Source: Patiria miniata
Taxonomy: Eukaryota > Echinodermata > Asteroidea > Valvatida > Asterinidae
Direction of reading: 5' to 3'
Assembly: GCF_015706575.1 (NCBI RefSeq)
Contig: NW_024037069.1
Coordinates: 31,703,315 to 31,767,314, forward strand
Length of the DNA stretch: 64,000 bases
Shown here: positions 1 through 10,527 of the stretch, piece by piece
Layout of the letters: each line of letters starts with the position of its first letter
How positions within the stretch are numbered: the stretch's first letter is position 1
Translations under genes and position numbers: made by a program
Notes under the pieces: generated by a model
Database searches by the model: none
What the model saw: the letters and a program-made list of their open reading frames with translations, nothing else
What the model was told of the DNA's origin: nothing

Positions 1-360
1 TGACCGTCACTTCCAATGACACCGGATGTGCAATGAAAACTGAATGTTACTGGAAAAAATGAGCATTAATTACAACTGTAAATTCTGAAAGTGTTTATTC
101 AGGAATGCCGTATAAATAGCATGATATCATGACCCGAAAAGGGCGCCTTTACGTCAGATAGAGTTTGACTTTTAAAATTAAAAAAAAAAATTCGTCAAAA
201 TGACTTTTAAATGTTTCGAAATCATGACGTCATCAGACCGGAAGTAACGTAGGGATAATTTGAAAATGATATTTTTTTTGGTTAAATTTAAATCCATCAT
301 TTGTCTGAGAAGATTGTCTCCAGCCAAATAGGTGTCAGACTTAATCATGGCAGACTTAGG
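1..360. repeat. Fragment of a TGACGTCAT/ACCGGAAGT-rich dispersed repeat
   Basis: Contains ATGACGTCATCAGACCGGAAGT near 225-247, almost the same as 15238-15260 in unit B. No coding exon is seen. It is probably part of the copy A 5' intron or flank. Confidence 0.5.
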
Positions 361-588
361 TTAGGCCCCGAGATCCTCCGCCACAAGTATTGCAGTGAAT
401 CTGTTCTGTGTGCTTATAATTCGATATAGTTCTAGTATTCATGGACTGTGTGGAGAGCAAGGCGAGGGTTTGTTTCTTCGGTCAACCACCGGAGCTGGAT
501 GCAGCAGACATGCACCAATGGATGGCACAGTTCATGGAGTTAGTACGGAAAGGATGCCCCATACGATGCAATGATGATACTGTGAAAC

Positions 589-974
589 GTAAGTCTAGAT
601 ATCTGCTACAGTAAGCAAAATGTCCGGAGCAAATTATCTTAATAATATTCCGTCAAAACCAGACATTTTTGTGTAGAGCTAGCTTGAAAGTAAGTTTTGA
701 CAAAATAAAACTCATGCCAGGTGATTTGTACATGTATTCGATTTGAAGGTTTTGAATTGTAAATCCCAACATTTTATTGAATATACTGTAAAACTAATTT
801 TGCCTCAAAAGGTGATTTTTTTTAATGAATTGTATTTTTGTTAAAAAATGCGCAACCGAAACCGATATTTAGAAAACACACAAACTTTCAACGATTTCGT
901 AAAACAAGGCCAATTCCTGTTATTTTTTAAACATCCCTCTAACTATGTAATGGTATAACCTTTCTCTAGTAGTC
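589..974. other. Copy A intron, nothing recognised
   Basis: AT-rich sequence similar to the same intron of copy C at 22653-22800. No exon, RNA gene or terminal repeat was found. Confidence 0.5.
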
Positions 975-1578
975 GTAAACAACTCCTTATAAGGAGATTG
1001 ACTCGCGTGTGGCGCGTACTGCGTGATGTCGCGCGTACTGCGTCATGTGGCGTAGAGCGCAGCTATGCCAGTGTAGATTGAATTCAGGACTATTCATTAA
1101 ATACGGAATCATTGGTAGCATTGCGCATGCCTAAATGAGGATTATGAACGTTCAACCGATGAAATGGTAAAAGGGACCAGATTTCAAAGGAATCAAAATT
1201 TCATATGACACTCTAAAAGCGTTTAAAACCAGATAGCCGGTGTTGTATCAACTATTCATAAATACCTCAGACAGTTTAGCTATTCCTATTGGTCGAGAGC
1301 CCGTCACGTGGCCGGTCTTAAACGGATGATAAAGACATGGCTAGCTGGTCTTAAACACTTTTCCAGTGTCACAATAAAATGTGGACTCCTAAAAATCCAG
1401 TGCCTCTTATCGTTTCATTGGTTGAACGTTCACAATCCTCACGTAGGCATGCGCAACACTACCAGGGAGTCAGAATTTTATAGTTCTAAATTCAAAACGC
1501 AACGCGTTAGGTGCGTTCTGCGCGACATCGCGCAGAACATGATACGCGCGAGTCAATCTCCATAAAAGGGTTGTTTAC
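975..1578. mobile_element. MITE with about 33-bp terminal inverted repeats
   Basis: Starts GTAAACAACTCCTTATAAGG and ends with the reverse pattern CCATAAAAGGGTTGTTTAC; both ends continue into GACTCGCG. Further in, TGTGACACT/TTTAAAACCAGATAGCC-like segments near 1205-1245 are inverted again at 1330-1370, and GCGCATGCCTA near 1125 is inverted at 1447. It is a largely palindromic non-autonomous element. Half-copies lie at 5335-5560 and 51290-51430. Confidence 0.65.
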
Positions 1579-1715
1579 ATCTTACTTGCCAGCTGAACAC
1601 TCCATTATTTTGCAAGAGGGATGTTTCAAAAAGCATAAAGTGAATTTGTTGAACAAAATCGGGATGTTTTGAACGAATTATATGATTTTTTCTTACCGAA
1701 AATGTATTTATGAAT

Positions 1716-1880
1716 GGGAATAAATATGTGCTCGGTCGGTATTTATCACTCTGTTTAATACCACTTAGAGTCTGGGTGCTGATAATTACCCTCGCCTCCG
1801 GCTCGGGTAATTATCAGCACCCAGACTCTAAGTGGTCTTAAACAGAGTGATAAAAACCTCCAGAGCACACATGGGTAAAC
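1716..1880. mobile_element. Near-perfect foldback (hairpin) element
   Basis: Left arm about 1727-1790 (GTGCTCGGTCGGTATTTATC, then GAGTCTGGGTGCTGATAATT) and right arm about 1803-1870 are inverted copies with only a few mismatches. They are separated by a loop of about 12 bases (TCGCCTCCGGCT). No coding potential. A second member lies at 3948-4092. Confidence 0.7.
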
Positions 1881-2117
1881 CGAAATGGGTAAACCGTCTT
1901 AAGCAAGTATTTATATATATTTTCGTTTAAAATCAGTAGTTTTCTTTAGCGTGGATAATATGTAAATTGACGCCAAAAATATGCCGAAAACATCAACCAG
2001 TACTATACTTCCCTTGCCCTATTACACTACAATGTGAGATGCAAGTTTCAGTCAAGTGATTATTCACATTGTACTTTCGCTATACTATTGTGATATTTCG
2101 CAATACTATTGCGTAAA

Positions 2118-2282
2118 GCCCGGTTCATACTTCATGCGAATGCGAATGCGAAGCGAATTTGACATCATGAAACATTTGCTGCGAAATTTATCCGAGTTGA
2201 TATATTATTAACTTTTACGAATTCGCAGCGCGAATACTTGCCACGACGTCACAAATTCGCGTTCTTTTTCGATGAACCGGTC
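2118..2282. mobile_element. Short MITE, AAGCCCGGTTCATACTTCATGCG family
   Basis: Begins AAGCCCGGTTCATACTTC and ends in TTCGATGAACCGG. The interior carries TTTGACATCATGAAACATTTGC and CACGACGTCACAAATTCGCG. Related copies start at 3352, 3597 and 25732. Confidence 0.55.
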
Positions 2283-2299
2283 TCTATAATTACTCATGC

Positions 2300-2815
2300 T
2301 TGTTTCGCAATACTATTGCGATACTATTGCGTTATTTGCATTATTGCGTTATTGCGTTATTTCACAAAAGCATTGCGTTATTTAGCCATACTATTGCTTT
2401 ATTTCGAATACCATTACGTAATTTCGAGATACTTTGGAGTAATTCCAAAATACTTTTGCGTACTTTCGCTTTACTATTGCGTTATTTGGCAGTACTATTC
2501 CGACACTCTTTCGTTATTTCGCAATACTTTTGCGTAATTTCGCAATATTATTGCTTTATTTTGCAACACTATTTCGAAATTCCGCGATGCTTTGGCGTAA
2601 TTCCGACATGCATTTGCGTAATTATGCTATACTATTACGTTATTTACTCTTGCGTTATTTGCAATACTATTGCGTAATTTCGCAAAACTCTTGCGTTATT
2701 TTGCAATACTCTTGCGTTATTTTGCAAACCTATTGTGTTTATTTTGTAATTTTGTTGCGCTATTTTGCAAAACTATTGCGTTATTTTGCAATACTAATGC
2801 GTTATTTCGCAAAGA
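2300..2815. repeat. 21-bp minisatellite, TTGCGTTATTTCGCAATACTA
   Basis: About 24 diverged copies of a 21-base unit built around TTGCG and its complement CGCAA, so each unit can pair with itself. The period is a multiple of three, which keeps long frames open; those frames are repeat artefacts and not genes. It lies in the copy A intron directly after a MITE of the CCCGGTTCATACTTC family. Confidence 0.75.
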
Positions 2816-3234
2816 AAGAATATTTTTTTCACTTCTGAAACCTGGCACTATAGGGTTTCCGTAAAAATGCTCCACCCTCCAACATTTTTTATCCATGGTG
2901 TTATTATTTTGATCTTGACAGCAGATAGTTGTCATCGACTGGGTCTTGAAGACGGCACCATTCCTGATGAGCGTATCCGAGCATCAAGTGAGGGTCACTT
3001 TAATCCTGCCGCCATGGGACGACTGAATGGCCCGTCGTTTTGGAGTCCACAATACTGGTAGGTCACTGCTGCCATGTCAGACTGTGCGGCTGGGTTGTGT
3101 CTTAGTCTAAGACTGTACCTGCACCTTTTCCTGCTAGGTCCCGATCTTGCAAGTGCCGTTATTCCATCTCGGCGCCAGGGGGGCGCTATCAACAAGATGA
3201 TCAAATTTTTAATTGGGATTTTATTTTAATTTTT

Positions 3235-3290
3235 AATTGGCCCGTCGTATTGGGGTCCGGACCGCTGGTAGGTCACTGCTCCCGTGAGTT
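3235..3290 (+). pseudogene. Duplicated half-exon of the discoidin exon in copy A intron
   Basis: TTGGCCCGTCGTATTGGGGTCCGG followed by a donor-like CTGGTAGGTCACTGC repeats the last 30 bases of exon 2925-3057 and its donor. Equivalent half-exons occur at 25615 (C), 13595 (B) and 44880 (D). No acceptor precedes it, so it is a duplication relic. Confidence 0.5.
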
Positions 3291-3351
3291 TATTGCGTGG
3301 TGGGGTTGGGTCTAAGTAGTTCATGAATGGATTTGTAGTTTTCCCCCTAAA

Positions 3352-3593
3352 GCCCGGTTCATACTTCATGCGAAAGCGAAAGCGAACGCGAATCTGTGAC
3401 GTCGTGGCAAGTATATTCGCGCTGCGAATTCGTAAAAGTTGAACATATTTCGGGCGAATTTCGCAGCGAATTTCGCAGCAAATTTCGCAGCGAATTTCGC
3501 AGCGAATTTTGCAAAGAATTTCGCAGCGAATGTTTCATGACGTCAAATTCGCTTCGCATTCACATTTGCATGAAGTATGAAGGCTGGGCTTCA
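3352..3593. mobile_element. CCCGGTTCATACTTCATGCG MITE with internal GCAGCGAATTTC array
   Basis: Ends are inverted: AGCCCGGTTCATACTTCATG at the left and TGCATGAAGTATGAAGGCTG at the right. Between 3455 and 3530 a 12-base unit (GCAGCGAATTTC) is repeated about seven times, absent from the copy at 25732-25902. Internal array expansion is the obvious explanation. Confidence 0.6.
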
Positions 3594-3596
3594 AGA

Positions 3597-3760
3597 GGCC
3601 GGTTCATACTTCATGTGAAAGCGGTTGCGATGTGAATTTGACGTGACGAAGCATTCGCTCCGAAATTCGCCTGAGTTGAAATGTGTACAACTTTTGCCAA
3701 TTCGCAGTGCGAAAATTTGCCGTGACGTCACACATTTGAGTTCGCTTTCGCGACTGGATT
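3597..3760. mobile_element. Second CCCGGTTCATACTTC MITE, partial
   Basis: Starts GGCCGGTTCATACTTCATGT a few bases after the end of the preceding element and runs through GACGTGACGAAGCATTCGC and CCGTGACGTCACACATTTG. The right end is less clear than the left. Confidence 0.45.
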
Positions 3761-3947
3761 TGATTCATCTTTCTGACTGCGCCGTCGGCGTCTACCACCA
3801 CCGCCGCAGTTTGACGGCGTTTTAGTTTGTCAGAGACCGGCTGCATACGGGTAACAATAAAGCCGACTTCAGCCTTGGACCAAGACTACACCGGGTTGAA
3901 AGATTGACAAGCTTTTGCCACTTCAATGGATCCTCACCAACTAATAA

Positions 3948-4092
3948 GGGAATAAATGTGTGCTCGAGAGGTTATTATCACTCTGTTTAAGACCGCTTAG
4001 AGTCTGGGTGCTGATATTTACCCGAGCCGGACCCAGACTCTAAGCGGTCTTAAACAGAGTGATAAATACCGACCGAGCACATATTTATTCCC
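3948..4092. mobile_element. Foldback (hairpin) element, second member
   Basis: GGGAATAAATGTGTGCTCGA at the left and CGAGCACATATTTATTCCC at the right are inverted copies. The inner arms contain ACTCTGTTTAAGACCGCTTA and its complement. Loop about 10 bases. Same family as 1716-1880. Confidence 0.7.
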
Positions 4093-4129
4093 ATTCATAA
4101 ATACCTTTTCGGTAAAAAAAGTTCGACCA

Positions 4130-4565
4130 CCTACAATGATCGCTCAGTCGACTGCAAAAATAATGTGCCCGTGTACATACGAAAACATGGTATGCAGTGC
4201 TATTCACCCATACTGGACAATGTATCGCCCTACAATGCACGTGCGCGTGCGTGCCCGTCCTTTTTGCATTGTTTGCGTCATATTAATTCAGCACGCGCGC
4301 TTTAGCTTAACATGACGTAAACAATTGAAAAGAACGGCAGTGCGTGCGGGTGTTATGTTCTAAGCTATATACTGCCACGTTTGCCTCGGAAAATACTGCT
4401 TTTGCAGCTTTTTCGAGAACCGCTGGTCCAAACAACTTCAAACTTTGCACTGCACATTCTGTTGTCCCGAAAAATATACCCGCCGTTTTTCAACTTCATA
4501 CGGTGCCCGGTTCTGGAGATAATCGACGGACAGACAGACAGACAGAGATTCCTGGAATTATAGTA
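4130..4565 (+). repeat. GACA-tailed dispersed repeat, truncated copy
   Basis: Shares CCGTGTACATACGAAAACAT, TCATATTAATTCAGCACGCG, CCGGTTCTGGAGATAATCGA and a tail of CAGACAGACAGACAG then ATTCCTGGAATTATAGTA with the copies at 4567-5331, 45325-46015 and, inverted, 12455-13140. The simple-sequence tail suggests a non-autonomous retroposon or Helitron-like unit; I cannot decide. Confidence 0.5.
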
Positions 4566-4566
4566 T

Positions 4567-5331
4567 AGACTAGTGCAGGGCCAGTCGAAAATGTGCGTGT
4601 TCGGAAGGGGCAGTTGAGAACTGCAGCTCTTGCAAACAACGCACATTATTTAATGGTGTGAACGCACACTCGCAAGTTAAACGCACAAAATGTTGTCACC
4701 CCCTGGCACTGATATTTACCCCTACTGGACAGTATGGTATCGCCCTACAACTGTAGGGCGTAGTTGTAGGGCGATACCATATTGTATTAGAGTTGCTCAG
4801 TCGACCGCCTACATACAGTGCAGTGATGGTTGCTCAGTTGACTACAAAATGCATGTGCCCGTGCATGCCACTCACGTATATGTACTTACGAAGACATGGT
4901 GTGCAGTGCTATCGCCCTACAATGTGCCCGTCCTTTTTGCACTGCTTGCGTCATATTGAGCACGCGCGCTTTAGCTCGAACATGACGTAAACAATTGAAA
5001 AGAACCCCATGATGTGCCCGTCCTTTTTTTCATTGTTGCGTCATATTAAGCACGCGCGCTTTAGCTTTACATGACGTAAACAATTGAAAAGGACTGCGCG
5101 TGTTCTAGGTATATAATCTGCCACGTTGAGGCTAAAAAAATACTGCTTTTTTGCAGCTTTTTCAAGAACCGCTGGTCCAAACCACTTCAAACTCGGCACT
5201 GCACATTCTGTTGTCCCGAGCAACACACCCGCCGATTTTCAACTCCATACGGTGCCCGGTTCTGGAGATAATCAGTGGACAGACAGACAGACGGACAGAC
5301 AGACAGAGATTCCTGGAATTGTAGTATAGAT
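4567..5331 (+). repeat. GACA-tailed dispersed repeat, fuller copy with hairpin
   Basis: Begins GACTAGTGCAGGGCCAGTCG and ends with the GACA tail and ATTCCTGGAATTGTAGTA. At 4733-4779, ATGGTATCGCCCTACAACT is followed after nine bases by its perfect complement, a 19-bp stem hairpin unique to this copy. Confidence 0.55.
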
Positions 5332-5334
5332 AAA

Positions 5335-5560
5335 ATTCTGACTCGCTGGTAGTGTTGCGCATGCCTACGTGAGGATTGTGAACGTTCAACCAATAAAACG
5401 GTAAGAGGCACTGGATTTTTAGGAGTCCACATTTTATGTGACACTGAAAAAGTGTTTAAGACCAGCTAGCCATGTCTTTATCATCCTTTTAAGACCGGCC
5501 ACGTGACGGGCTCTCGACCAATAGGAATAGCTAAACTGTCTGAGGTATTTATGAATAGAT
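5335..5560 (-). mobile_element. Half copy of the 975-1578 MITE family, inverted
   Basis: TGGTAGTGTTGCGCATGCCT and GGCCACGTGACGGGCTCTCG are the reverse complement of 1300-1475. The terminal GTAAACAAC segment is missing. Confidence 0.55.
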
Positions 5561-5643
5561 AATTATAGTAATAACGTTTTTCTAATAACATCAGCGTCGA
5601 TCGCGATTTGTTCTAACCATAGCGATTCCGTCCGGTTGTATCC

Positions 5644-6095
5644 TAGCCTTTAGTCAAGTCCCACGCGCCTATACCCGGACCATCCGGACACGTAACGCAC
5701 CCTGGATGCTGGTACGTAAAAAGTCTAGCACGGGCGGTGAAGCCGCGAGGGCCTTTACTATCTCGTGGAACTAATCACTTATTCATTTATTCACGTAATA
5801 TAAATCAAGCAATATAAACCAATCATCTAACGGTGGTTTGCGGTTACCAGCAACAGCACGCGCGCCATGGCATGATTTGCGTTAGTAATTCTGCATTTTC
5901 ATTGGTCAATTCACAACGGGTAATGCATTATGCATGTCTACCAAATCGGTAGACAAATGTAAAGAAAAACATAAGCGTTCTCCACGAGATGGTAAATGCC
6001 CTCGCGGCTACGCCGCTCGTCCTAGTCTTTTTACGTGTCAGCATCCGGGGTGCGTCACGTGTCCGGGTAAGCGCGTGGGACTTGACTAAAGGCTA
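5644..6095. mobile_element. Mutator-like MITE with about 120-bp inverted ends and 9-bp target duplication
   Basis: Left end TAGCCTTTAGTCAAGTCCCA and right end TGGGACTTGACTAAAGGCTA begin long inverted repeats reaching to TATCTCGTGGA (5760) and TCCACGAGATGG (5980). The element is flanked on both sides by GTTGTATCC (5635-5643 and 6096-6104). Long ends plus a 9-bp duplication are the marks of MULEs. No transposase inside. Its right end also survives at about 32615-32700 in copy C next to the same GTTGTATCC, so the insertion predates the A/C duplication. Confidence 0.8.
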
Positions 6096-6104
6096 GTTGT
6101 ATCC

Positions 6105-6570
6105 AAGAATCATGTTAAGTTTATTTATATATGGCCTATCCGCTCCGTTCACAAGTACCCCCTCACCGGCAAAGAACAGTTGGGGGGTGACCGACCGAGG
6201 CCATCTTGCCTGACTGCAATTTTGCCGCGATGCGTGGCCGTACCACTGCGTGTACATAGTACAAATCCCCTGGTGTACGTGCGTCACACACAAGGAACGG
6301 TGCGTGTCAACCAGCTAAATGTCCCGCCCATGGGACGTCGTTGCTAGGTAAAAGGGCGCCCTCTTTCTTAGCGCACGGAGCCCATACAGCGAGAAATAGG
6401 CTCATGTAATGTGTACCCCTACATTCTGATTAGCGCATGCGTGCATGGTTTACATATCACATGGTTATCAATGTTTATGCATTCACGGGAAATCCATTAT
6501 TCTCCCCCAATGTGCCTTTGTTTTAAGATGGCACTGATTTAAGTCTCTTTGGTTTGTGTGCTCATGATAG
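6105..6570. other. Copy A intron before the middle discoidin exon
   Basis: No exon or terminal repeat found. The last 250 bases match copy C at 32740-32925, including a pyrimidine-poor acceptor CTCATGATAG shared by A, B and C. Confidence 0.4.
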
Positions 6571-7394
6571 CCCGCCCTGTTGGATTGAGGTGGATCTCCT
6601 CCAAACGACTAGGGTTTCTGGCGTCATCACACAAGGAAATAAACTGGCCTGGACCTCACATCTTGTGACAGAATTTGAGGTGTCCTACAAGCCTACACCT
6701 TCATCTAGCTACGAGTACATCAAGGAACACAATGGTGAAATCAAGGTAGGCCTACGGTATAATAAGTGCTTCATTAACTACGTGAAAAACTGTTATGATA
6801 CTCAGTTTCTAAGGAATTTGAATTATTTCGTCAAAAAGTAAAAAAAGAAACCCCACACAATTAGTGGCTGGATTATTATCGGTCACATATTAAATTTATT
6901 ATCGCAAGTGGACTAGAAAAGCAACTGACATTTTCTAGTTAAGATTTACTGAAACTGCGTAGGCCTACTTCAGTATTTTTGCGTACTTTTTGAGATACTT
7001 CAGTATTTGTGCGTACTTTTAGAGAGATTATGTGATTATTTTGTGTTAACATCTATTTTTCAAACACCGTTTCCTTCTGTTATCTTTTCTTTTCAGTTGT
7101 TTGATGGCGGGGATGTCAACTCTGCTTCTACCCCACACACTAATTACTTCAACCAGGCCATCATGGCGTCTACTGTGCGCATCTACCCTACTCGCTACTC
7201 ACAAAGATGTGCGCTTCGGTTTGAGTTGATTCAGTGTCCCATGGATTAATCCCTTGTGGATTGTTAGTCATTATAGGAAAGATTCTTCATTCACTTTTTC
7301 CTTGAATAGACTAGGCCTATGCTTGCTTTTGGACATTAATGTGACAGATTAAAGCGATTCTGCCTAAAGCCAGCCGCCTTGACCAAAAATGTGG

Positions 7395-7640
7395 AACCGC
7401 CAACATAGGACTGGGTAGCCAAGTTTGCAGAGCAATGGTAGCCCATTCAGTGACATTCACTGGTCTCTCATAGGGCCCAGAAAAAAAGACAATGTGAAGA
7501 AATTACAGTTTGAGATGTGGGAGCAAAATCAGGCAGGGACTGAAAACCCGATCCCCATATTGGCCAAGGTGGGATTCGAACCCGGGTCGCAGCATTTGAA
7601 GGCGAGGAATTAAGTACCGTTACGCCATCCAAACGCACAC
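7395..7640 (-). mobile_element. tRNA-derived SINE
   Basis: On the minus strand a tRNA-like head GGATGGCGTAACGGTACTTA is followed by the B-box sequence GGGTTCGAATCCC, then a body ending in TCACTGAATGGGCTACC. A second copy lies at 33960-34160 in the corresponding place of copy C. The A-box is weak. Pol III transcription is what the family uses; activity cannot be judged. Confidence 0.65.
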
Positions 7641-7649
7641 ATTTTTAAT

Positions 7650-7930
7650 TTTGTTTTACAAACGCTATGTGGAAATTCCTTTGTTTTCGTGTAGTTAAGA
7701 AAACTCAGTACAAAAAAAACTTTACTTAAACTGTGAAAACTCTTTCAACCCCCATTTTTTCTTTTTTTTTCTTGAATGTTTCTCTTCATTCTAACCCTAA
7801 CCCGAAAATGCCTATAAACCTGTTTTCCAGAGAGGGCGAAACGTTATGTGGACACGGCTTAGTCCACATAACGTCAACACAACCTGCGTAATGTGGACAT
7901 GTTTTGTTCACATGTCCACACAGTGACTGT
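7650..7930. repeat. TTATGTGGAC dispersed repeat
   Basis: Contains GTGTAGTTAAGAAAACTC, then AACGTTATGTGGACACGGCT and its near-inverse GTCCACATAACGTCAACAC. Further copies: 8370-8650, 34165-34450 and 46025-46310, all in 3' flanks or introns of the discoidin units. Confidence 0.55.
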
Positions 7931-8369
7931 AAGACAAACTCACGCCTGTCAGTGTTTTGTTCAACCTTCTACATATTTTTAATATGCACCTGTATTCGAC
8001 AATTACAAATGAAAGCGTAGAGCCTGACATCTTTGTTGATACGTATAGATAGAACTTGTTGTCCGTGATGTGCATTGTGGAGTGTCTCAACGGAGAATTG
8101 TGTTTATATCGCATAAATTTCGTGGTTTGATTTTAAACTAAATGATTATTGTTGCATCTTAAAGTTTGACATTACAAGTAATTCATTTAATCAAGTCGTA
8201 CAAACAAGCATTAGATATAAAGTCAAATCTTCATCTAAGTATCGTATACTTTTGTAGGATTGTATTATTTTAAAGCATATTATGATTCACATTATACAAG
8301 CACTTGCGCTCATGAACCACACATTACCTAAATGACTTTATCGTTAGCACACAAATTAACACCCATGTT
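7931..8369. other. Copy A 3' flank, nothing recognised
   Basis: AT-rich, similar to 18100-18500 in unit B. No gene found. Confidence 0.4.
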
Positions 8370-8652
8370 TGTTTTACATACGCTTTGTGGACATTCCTTT
8401 GTTTTCGTGTAGTTAAGAAAACTCGGTACAAAAAATAGTTTTACTTAAACTGTGAAAACTCTTTTAATCCCAATTTTTTTGATTTCCTTGAATGTTTCTC
8501 TTCATTCTGCGACAAATAACCCTAACCCCAAAATGCCCCTAAACCTGTTTTCCAGAGAGGGCGAAACGTTATGTGGACACGGCTTAGTCCACATAATGTC
8601 AACACAACCTGCATTATGTGGATATCTTTTGTTCACATGTCCACTTAGGCCA

Positions 8653-8850
8653 AAATAAATAAGTCTCCGGTTTCTGGTATGCACGCGCGTCGCCGTAGCC
8701 ATGCGCGTCGGCAAAATAAAAACTTTTTTTTTTCAATAAAAGATGATGTCTCAAAACTGCCAAAATCACTGGTTTGACTGGAATCCTGCTGCTGCACAAT
8801 TTTGACCAGCCGTCGCCACCCCCCCCCCCCCGAAAAAAGTAAACAAACAA
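8653..8850. mobile_element. Truncated TTTCTGGTATG MITE
   Basis: AGTCTCCGGTTTCTGGTATG and the following CACTGGTTTGACTGGAATCC match, inverted, the right half of the elements at 43240-43640 and 54890-55220. A run of C follows at 8818-8831. Confidence 0.5.
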
Positions 8851-8859
8851 AACACGATG

Positions 8860-9203
8860 CATTCACAATGCTGGGCGCCACCAAGAGTTTGCAATGGCGA
8901 GTCAATTTTTCAAGTTTATGGTCAACAAACCATGGCCCATTTGCATGATTAATTTGGTATAGATTGGGGTATGGCGTTCTACCGCATTACCAAAAACACC
9001 ATATCGGATAAAAAGAAAAGAAAAGGGTAAACAGATTCTCCGTTATCCCGAATTATATACGCTTACAAAACTGCAGACCGGAAAAACGAACAGTTTCAAA
9101 TGTCCCGCGCTGCAAATTTGTCGACTATCTCCCACAATGCACTGGGAAAAATAAACTCTCTGTGGCAAACTCTTGGTGGCACACTGCATTGTGAATCGCC
9201 CGA
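8860..9203. mobile_element. CACAATGC-type MITE (unit B 5' flank)
   Basis: Left end TTCACAATGCTGGGCGCCAC-CAAGAGTTTGC and right end GCAAACTCTTGGTGGCACAC-TGCATTGTGAA are inverted repeats of about 31 bp. Interior has no coding capacity. The same family lies at 17198-17573 and 41621-41938. Confidence 0.7.
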
Positions 9204-10527
9204 ATTATACGTAAAAAACAACAACAACCGGAGAGTGCAGTATAGATAGTCGAACTTAATCAGAGAAAGTTGGAGGTAACCAGCGTCCATTTTGCTGATG
9301 AACGAAGCTACTGAGTCCATACCAGAATTGGTATTACGATCATACGTAATTCCAATAAACATTACGCCATTTCTACCACTATCCATTCATTAGGTTAATG
9401 TGGCTTATCATCCATCGGGCACGCATCGAAGTAGCCAAACTGATGGCCAGTCATTCAACTCTCGCATATGAAGAGTTGGTTATTTTGTTGACATCTTCCA
9501 GGTTTGGTCTCAGTGGGTATCATTCACCTTAGATTGTAATACCTAACTTTACGCTTTCAATTCCAACTTGTCACTCGCATAAAGGAGGGGTTTATTTCGC
9601 CGCGACATAAACTGAAAGGAGCTCCATGACTTCAATAATTATTCTGTTTCTTCTTCTTTTTTTTCTTTCTTTCTAATTTCCTCTCAGTTCAAAGTATTCT
9701 TCATAAGGTCAGTTGTTTCCTAAACTGCAGCTTCCTTTAAAAGGCTGGATGAAGATGCTTACAAAGTCTTTTAATAATTAAATATTTTCATCCGGACGCG
9801 ACGTCGTCCAAATTCAATGTTTTTAAAAATCGCCCACAATCAAACACATATAGTGTGTATTTGTAATAATAATTTATGTCGCTTATCATCATGTGGAAGA
9901 CATAGACGAATCCTGGCACATGATACTCTCACGGCCCCCTTTACTAGACGAAGGCGTTGTATATAGCTATTGTACAAAGCGACTTTTCCATGACGTACCT
10001 ATTATCTGAACAATTGCTAGATCTCGCCACTGAGGGGGGCCTCCGTGATAGAAGTGATAGTGTGCCAGTATTGGTCTATGGGCGCAATGCCGCTGTCGAT
10101 TATCAGGGTATACCGTACTTTTTTTACTGAGTTTACTCACTCATTGGCTAGTGGTGTGGCGCCACGTTCTTCATGCTTGGTTTACTCAAGCTGGTAACAA
10201 AGTTGTCTTGATCAACTTGAGTGCGAGGCACTCAAACGTTGATTTGATTGTGGTTATTTTCCTGCAATGTCGCAACCGACTTTTAATTTTTGGTGAAAAG
10301 CTCATTTTTTTAAAGTGACTTTGTCCACCCAAGTTATGCAATCTGTTTAAACCCCTGTGATGTAACATCGAAATGACAGTACTCTTGTTCAACTGTCGTA
10401 GCAAGTTTCAGTCTGACGCGAACCTATGTAGACAGACTCAGCATTGTTTCTCGGTTGGTGTAGATGAGCACAGCCAACGAATTTTGTCTGCAAATTTAGT
10501 AGACCAGATTTGTGGAAGTGAATAATC
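9204..10527. other. 5' flank of copy B
   Basis: No convincing exon. A minus-strand frame from 9386 (MDSGRNGVMFIGITYDRN) is kept in C (19987, minus) and D (49307, plus), but most differences between the copies change the residue, so I do not call it a gene. The region shares long stretches with 20100-21140 and 48170-49460. Confidence 0.4.

Larger units (their letters stand above)
396..7249 (+). pseudogene. Discoidin-domain gene copy A, partial, first exon outside window
   Basis: Exons: 396-588 (N-terminal cysteine-containing exon), 2925-3057, 6571-6745, 7097-7249 (TAA). The last three make one complete F5/8 type C domain: DSCHRLGLEDGTIPDERI opening, SPQYC-PPCWIEVDLLQTTR centre, and RFELIQCPMD end, with the usual first and last cysteines. 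Junction phases 1-1, 1-2, 2-0 match the sister copies. The first exon carries two extra TA pairs near 418 and 430 compared with copy C, a net +4 that shifts the frame and brings an early stop. The copy is therefore probably non-functional unless it starts at the ATG at 441 (MDCVESKARVCFF), which restores the family frame. The 46-base start exon would lie left of the window. Calling it a pseudogene is an inference from that one shift; the discoidin part is intact. Confidence 0.6.

Noticed and set aside
2238-2838. Overlapping 99-125 codon frames rich in Leu, Arg and Tyr
   Set aside because: They follow the 21-bp minisatellite and occur in all + frames.
9096-9386. Minus-strand frame MDSGRNGV shared by units B, C and D
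   Set aside because: Changes between copies are mostly replacements, flanking DNA is equally conserved, and no splice sites or domain were found.
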